Source: Clostridia bacterium
GTDB taxonomy: Bacteria; Bacillota_A; Clostridia; Peptostreptococcales; JAAYPU01
Length of the DNA stretch: 15,911 bases
NCBI GenBank assembly: GCA_022360735.1
Contig: JAKSCF010000291.1
Span: 1-15,911, forward strand
Direction of reading: 5' to 3'
Shown: one piece after another, positions 15,310 to 15,911 of the stretch
How the letters are laid out: each line of letters begins with the position of its first letter
Numbering within the stretch: the stretch's first letter is position 1
The notes under the pieces: model-generated
The model's input: the letters and a program-made list of their open reading frames with translations, nothing else
Databases searched by the model: none
What the model was told of the DNA's origin: nothing
Position numbers and translations under genes: made by a program

Positions 15310-15911
15310 ATGGAATTTAAAGATCGTATTATTGAAATTTTAAGCAATAAAAATTATAGTCCATTGAATGATGAATCGATTCTTAAAGTATTAAAAGTTG
15401 AAAGATCAGATATAGGACAATTCTTTGCCGACTTAGATAATATGGAAGCCCAAGGCTTAATATTTAAAACAAGAAAAAATAAATATGTATTGCCAAATAG
15501 AATTAATCTGGTTGTAGGCATATTGAAGAAAAATAGAAAAGGTTTTGGGTTTGTTATATCTGAAAGTGATGACAAAGGCGACGTATATATTTCATCATCT
15601 GAGATGAATAGTGCTATGCATGGTGATAGGGTTGCCGTACGTCTAATGTTTGATGAAGAAGGAGATAAGAGCAGAGAGGGAGAAGTTGTAAAGGTTATTA
15701 AAAGAAACAATTATGAAGTGGTTGGAACTTTTGATCGAAGCGATAAATTTGGTTTTGTTATTCCCGATGACCCTAGAGTAGGACATGATATTTTTATACC
15801 TCAAGATCAAATCAACGGTGCTGTAACAGGGGATAAAGTCGTTGCCAAAATAAAAGTTTGGCCGCAGAAACAAAGAAATCCTGAGGGCGAAATAACTGAA
15901 GTTCTTGGAAG
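15310..15911 (+). CDS. rnr: Ribonuclease R (partial, N-terminal 200 codons)
   Basis: RNase R is a 3'-to-5' exoribonuclease that degrades structured RNA and works with trans-translation. Only the N-terminus is present, and the frame is open to the window edge. Residues about 1-65 form the winged-helix domain (SPLNDESILKVLKVERSDIGQFFADLDNME, not quoted further). After it come two cold-shock-type RNA-binding segments: KKNRKGFGFVISESDDKGDVYISSSEMNSAMHGDRVAV in part at about 75-115, and the matching FDRSDKFGFVIPDD, GHDIFIPQDQINGAVTGDKV. The catalytic RNB domain and S1 domain would lie beyond the edge. The ATG start has TTGGAGGA (15298-15305) about 5 nt upstream. In Firmicutes rnr commonly follows secG and precedes smpB; here hppA and the lipoprotein genes intervene. 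Confidence 0.92.
   Translation, partial: MEFKDRIIEILSNKNYSPLNDESILKVLKVERSDIGQFFADLDNMEAQGLIFKTRKNKYVLPNRINLVVGILKKNRKGFGFVISESDDKGDVYISSSEMNSAMHGDRVAVRLMFDEEGDKSREGEVVKVIKRNNYEVVGTFDRSDKFGFVIPDDPRVGHDIFIPQDQINGAVTGDKVVAKIKVWPQKQRNPEGEITEVLG

Overview
The window is an AT-rich stretch of a Gram-positive, low-GC chromosome, most likely from the Clostridia. The evidence is strong AGGAGG-type ribosome sites, the order rpoN-cggR-gap-pgk-tpiA-eno-secG-rnr that is typical of that group, frequent TTG/GTG starts, and lipoprotein signal peptides of Gram-positive type. I see no rRNA, tRNA, CRISPR array, insertion sequence or phage gene. Almost all of it is core housekeeping DNA.

Layout. On the minus strand, 1-887 holds the N-terminal part of homoserine dehydrogenase (hom), which runs off the left edge. 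A divergent promoter region follows. On the plus strand, trmL (tRNA wobble 2'-O-methyltransferase) and a Na+/phosphate cotransporter with a C-terminal PhoU domain form a two-gene unit closed by a clear terminator at 3304-3334. Next come two single-gene units, trxB (thioredoxin reductase) and rpoN (sigma-54), the latter with a terminator at 5871-5908. The central block is the lower-glycolysis operon: cggR (repressor), gap, pgk, tpiA and eno, with a promoter at 5967-5994 and a CggR-type operator at 6000-6038. The usual gpmI gene between tpiA and eno is absent. After a terminator at 11566-11590 and a 386-bp leader region come secG and hppA (membrane-bound pyrophosphatase). Two small related lipoprotein genes follow, then the start of rnr (RNase R), which runs off the right edge.

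How the genes work together. CggR senses a glycolytic sugar phosphate and controls gap through eno, the triose-phosphate segment of glycolysis. HppA, just downstream, could recover energy from pyrophosphate by pumping Na+ or H+. SecG (protein export) and RNase R (RNA turnover) commonly sit beside this operon in Firmicutes; here hppA and the lipoprotein pair have been placed between them.

Notable points: a CggR-like operator with exact 20-bp periodicity; an apparent ATA start codon for the phosphate transporter; a tandem pair of paralogous lipoproteins, one reduced to an acidic Asp/Asn/Met-rich tail encoded by 9-bp repeats; repeated use of extended -10 promoters; and hairpins at the predicted 5' ends of several mRNAs. 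I did not find a convincing new multi-gene system. The lipoprotein pair is the most accessory-looking element.
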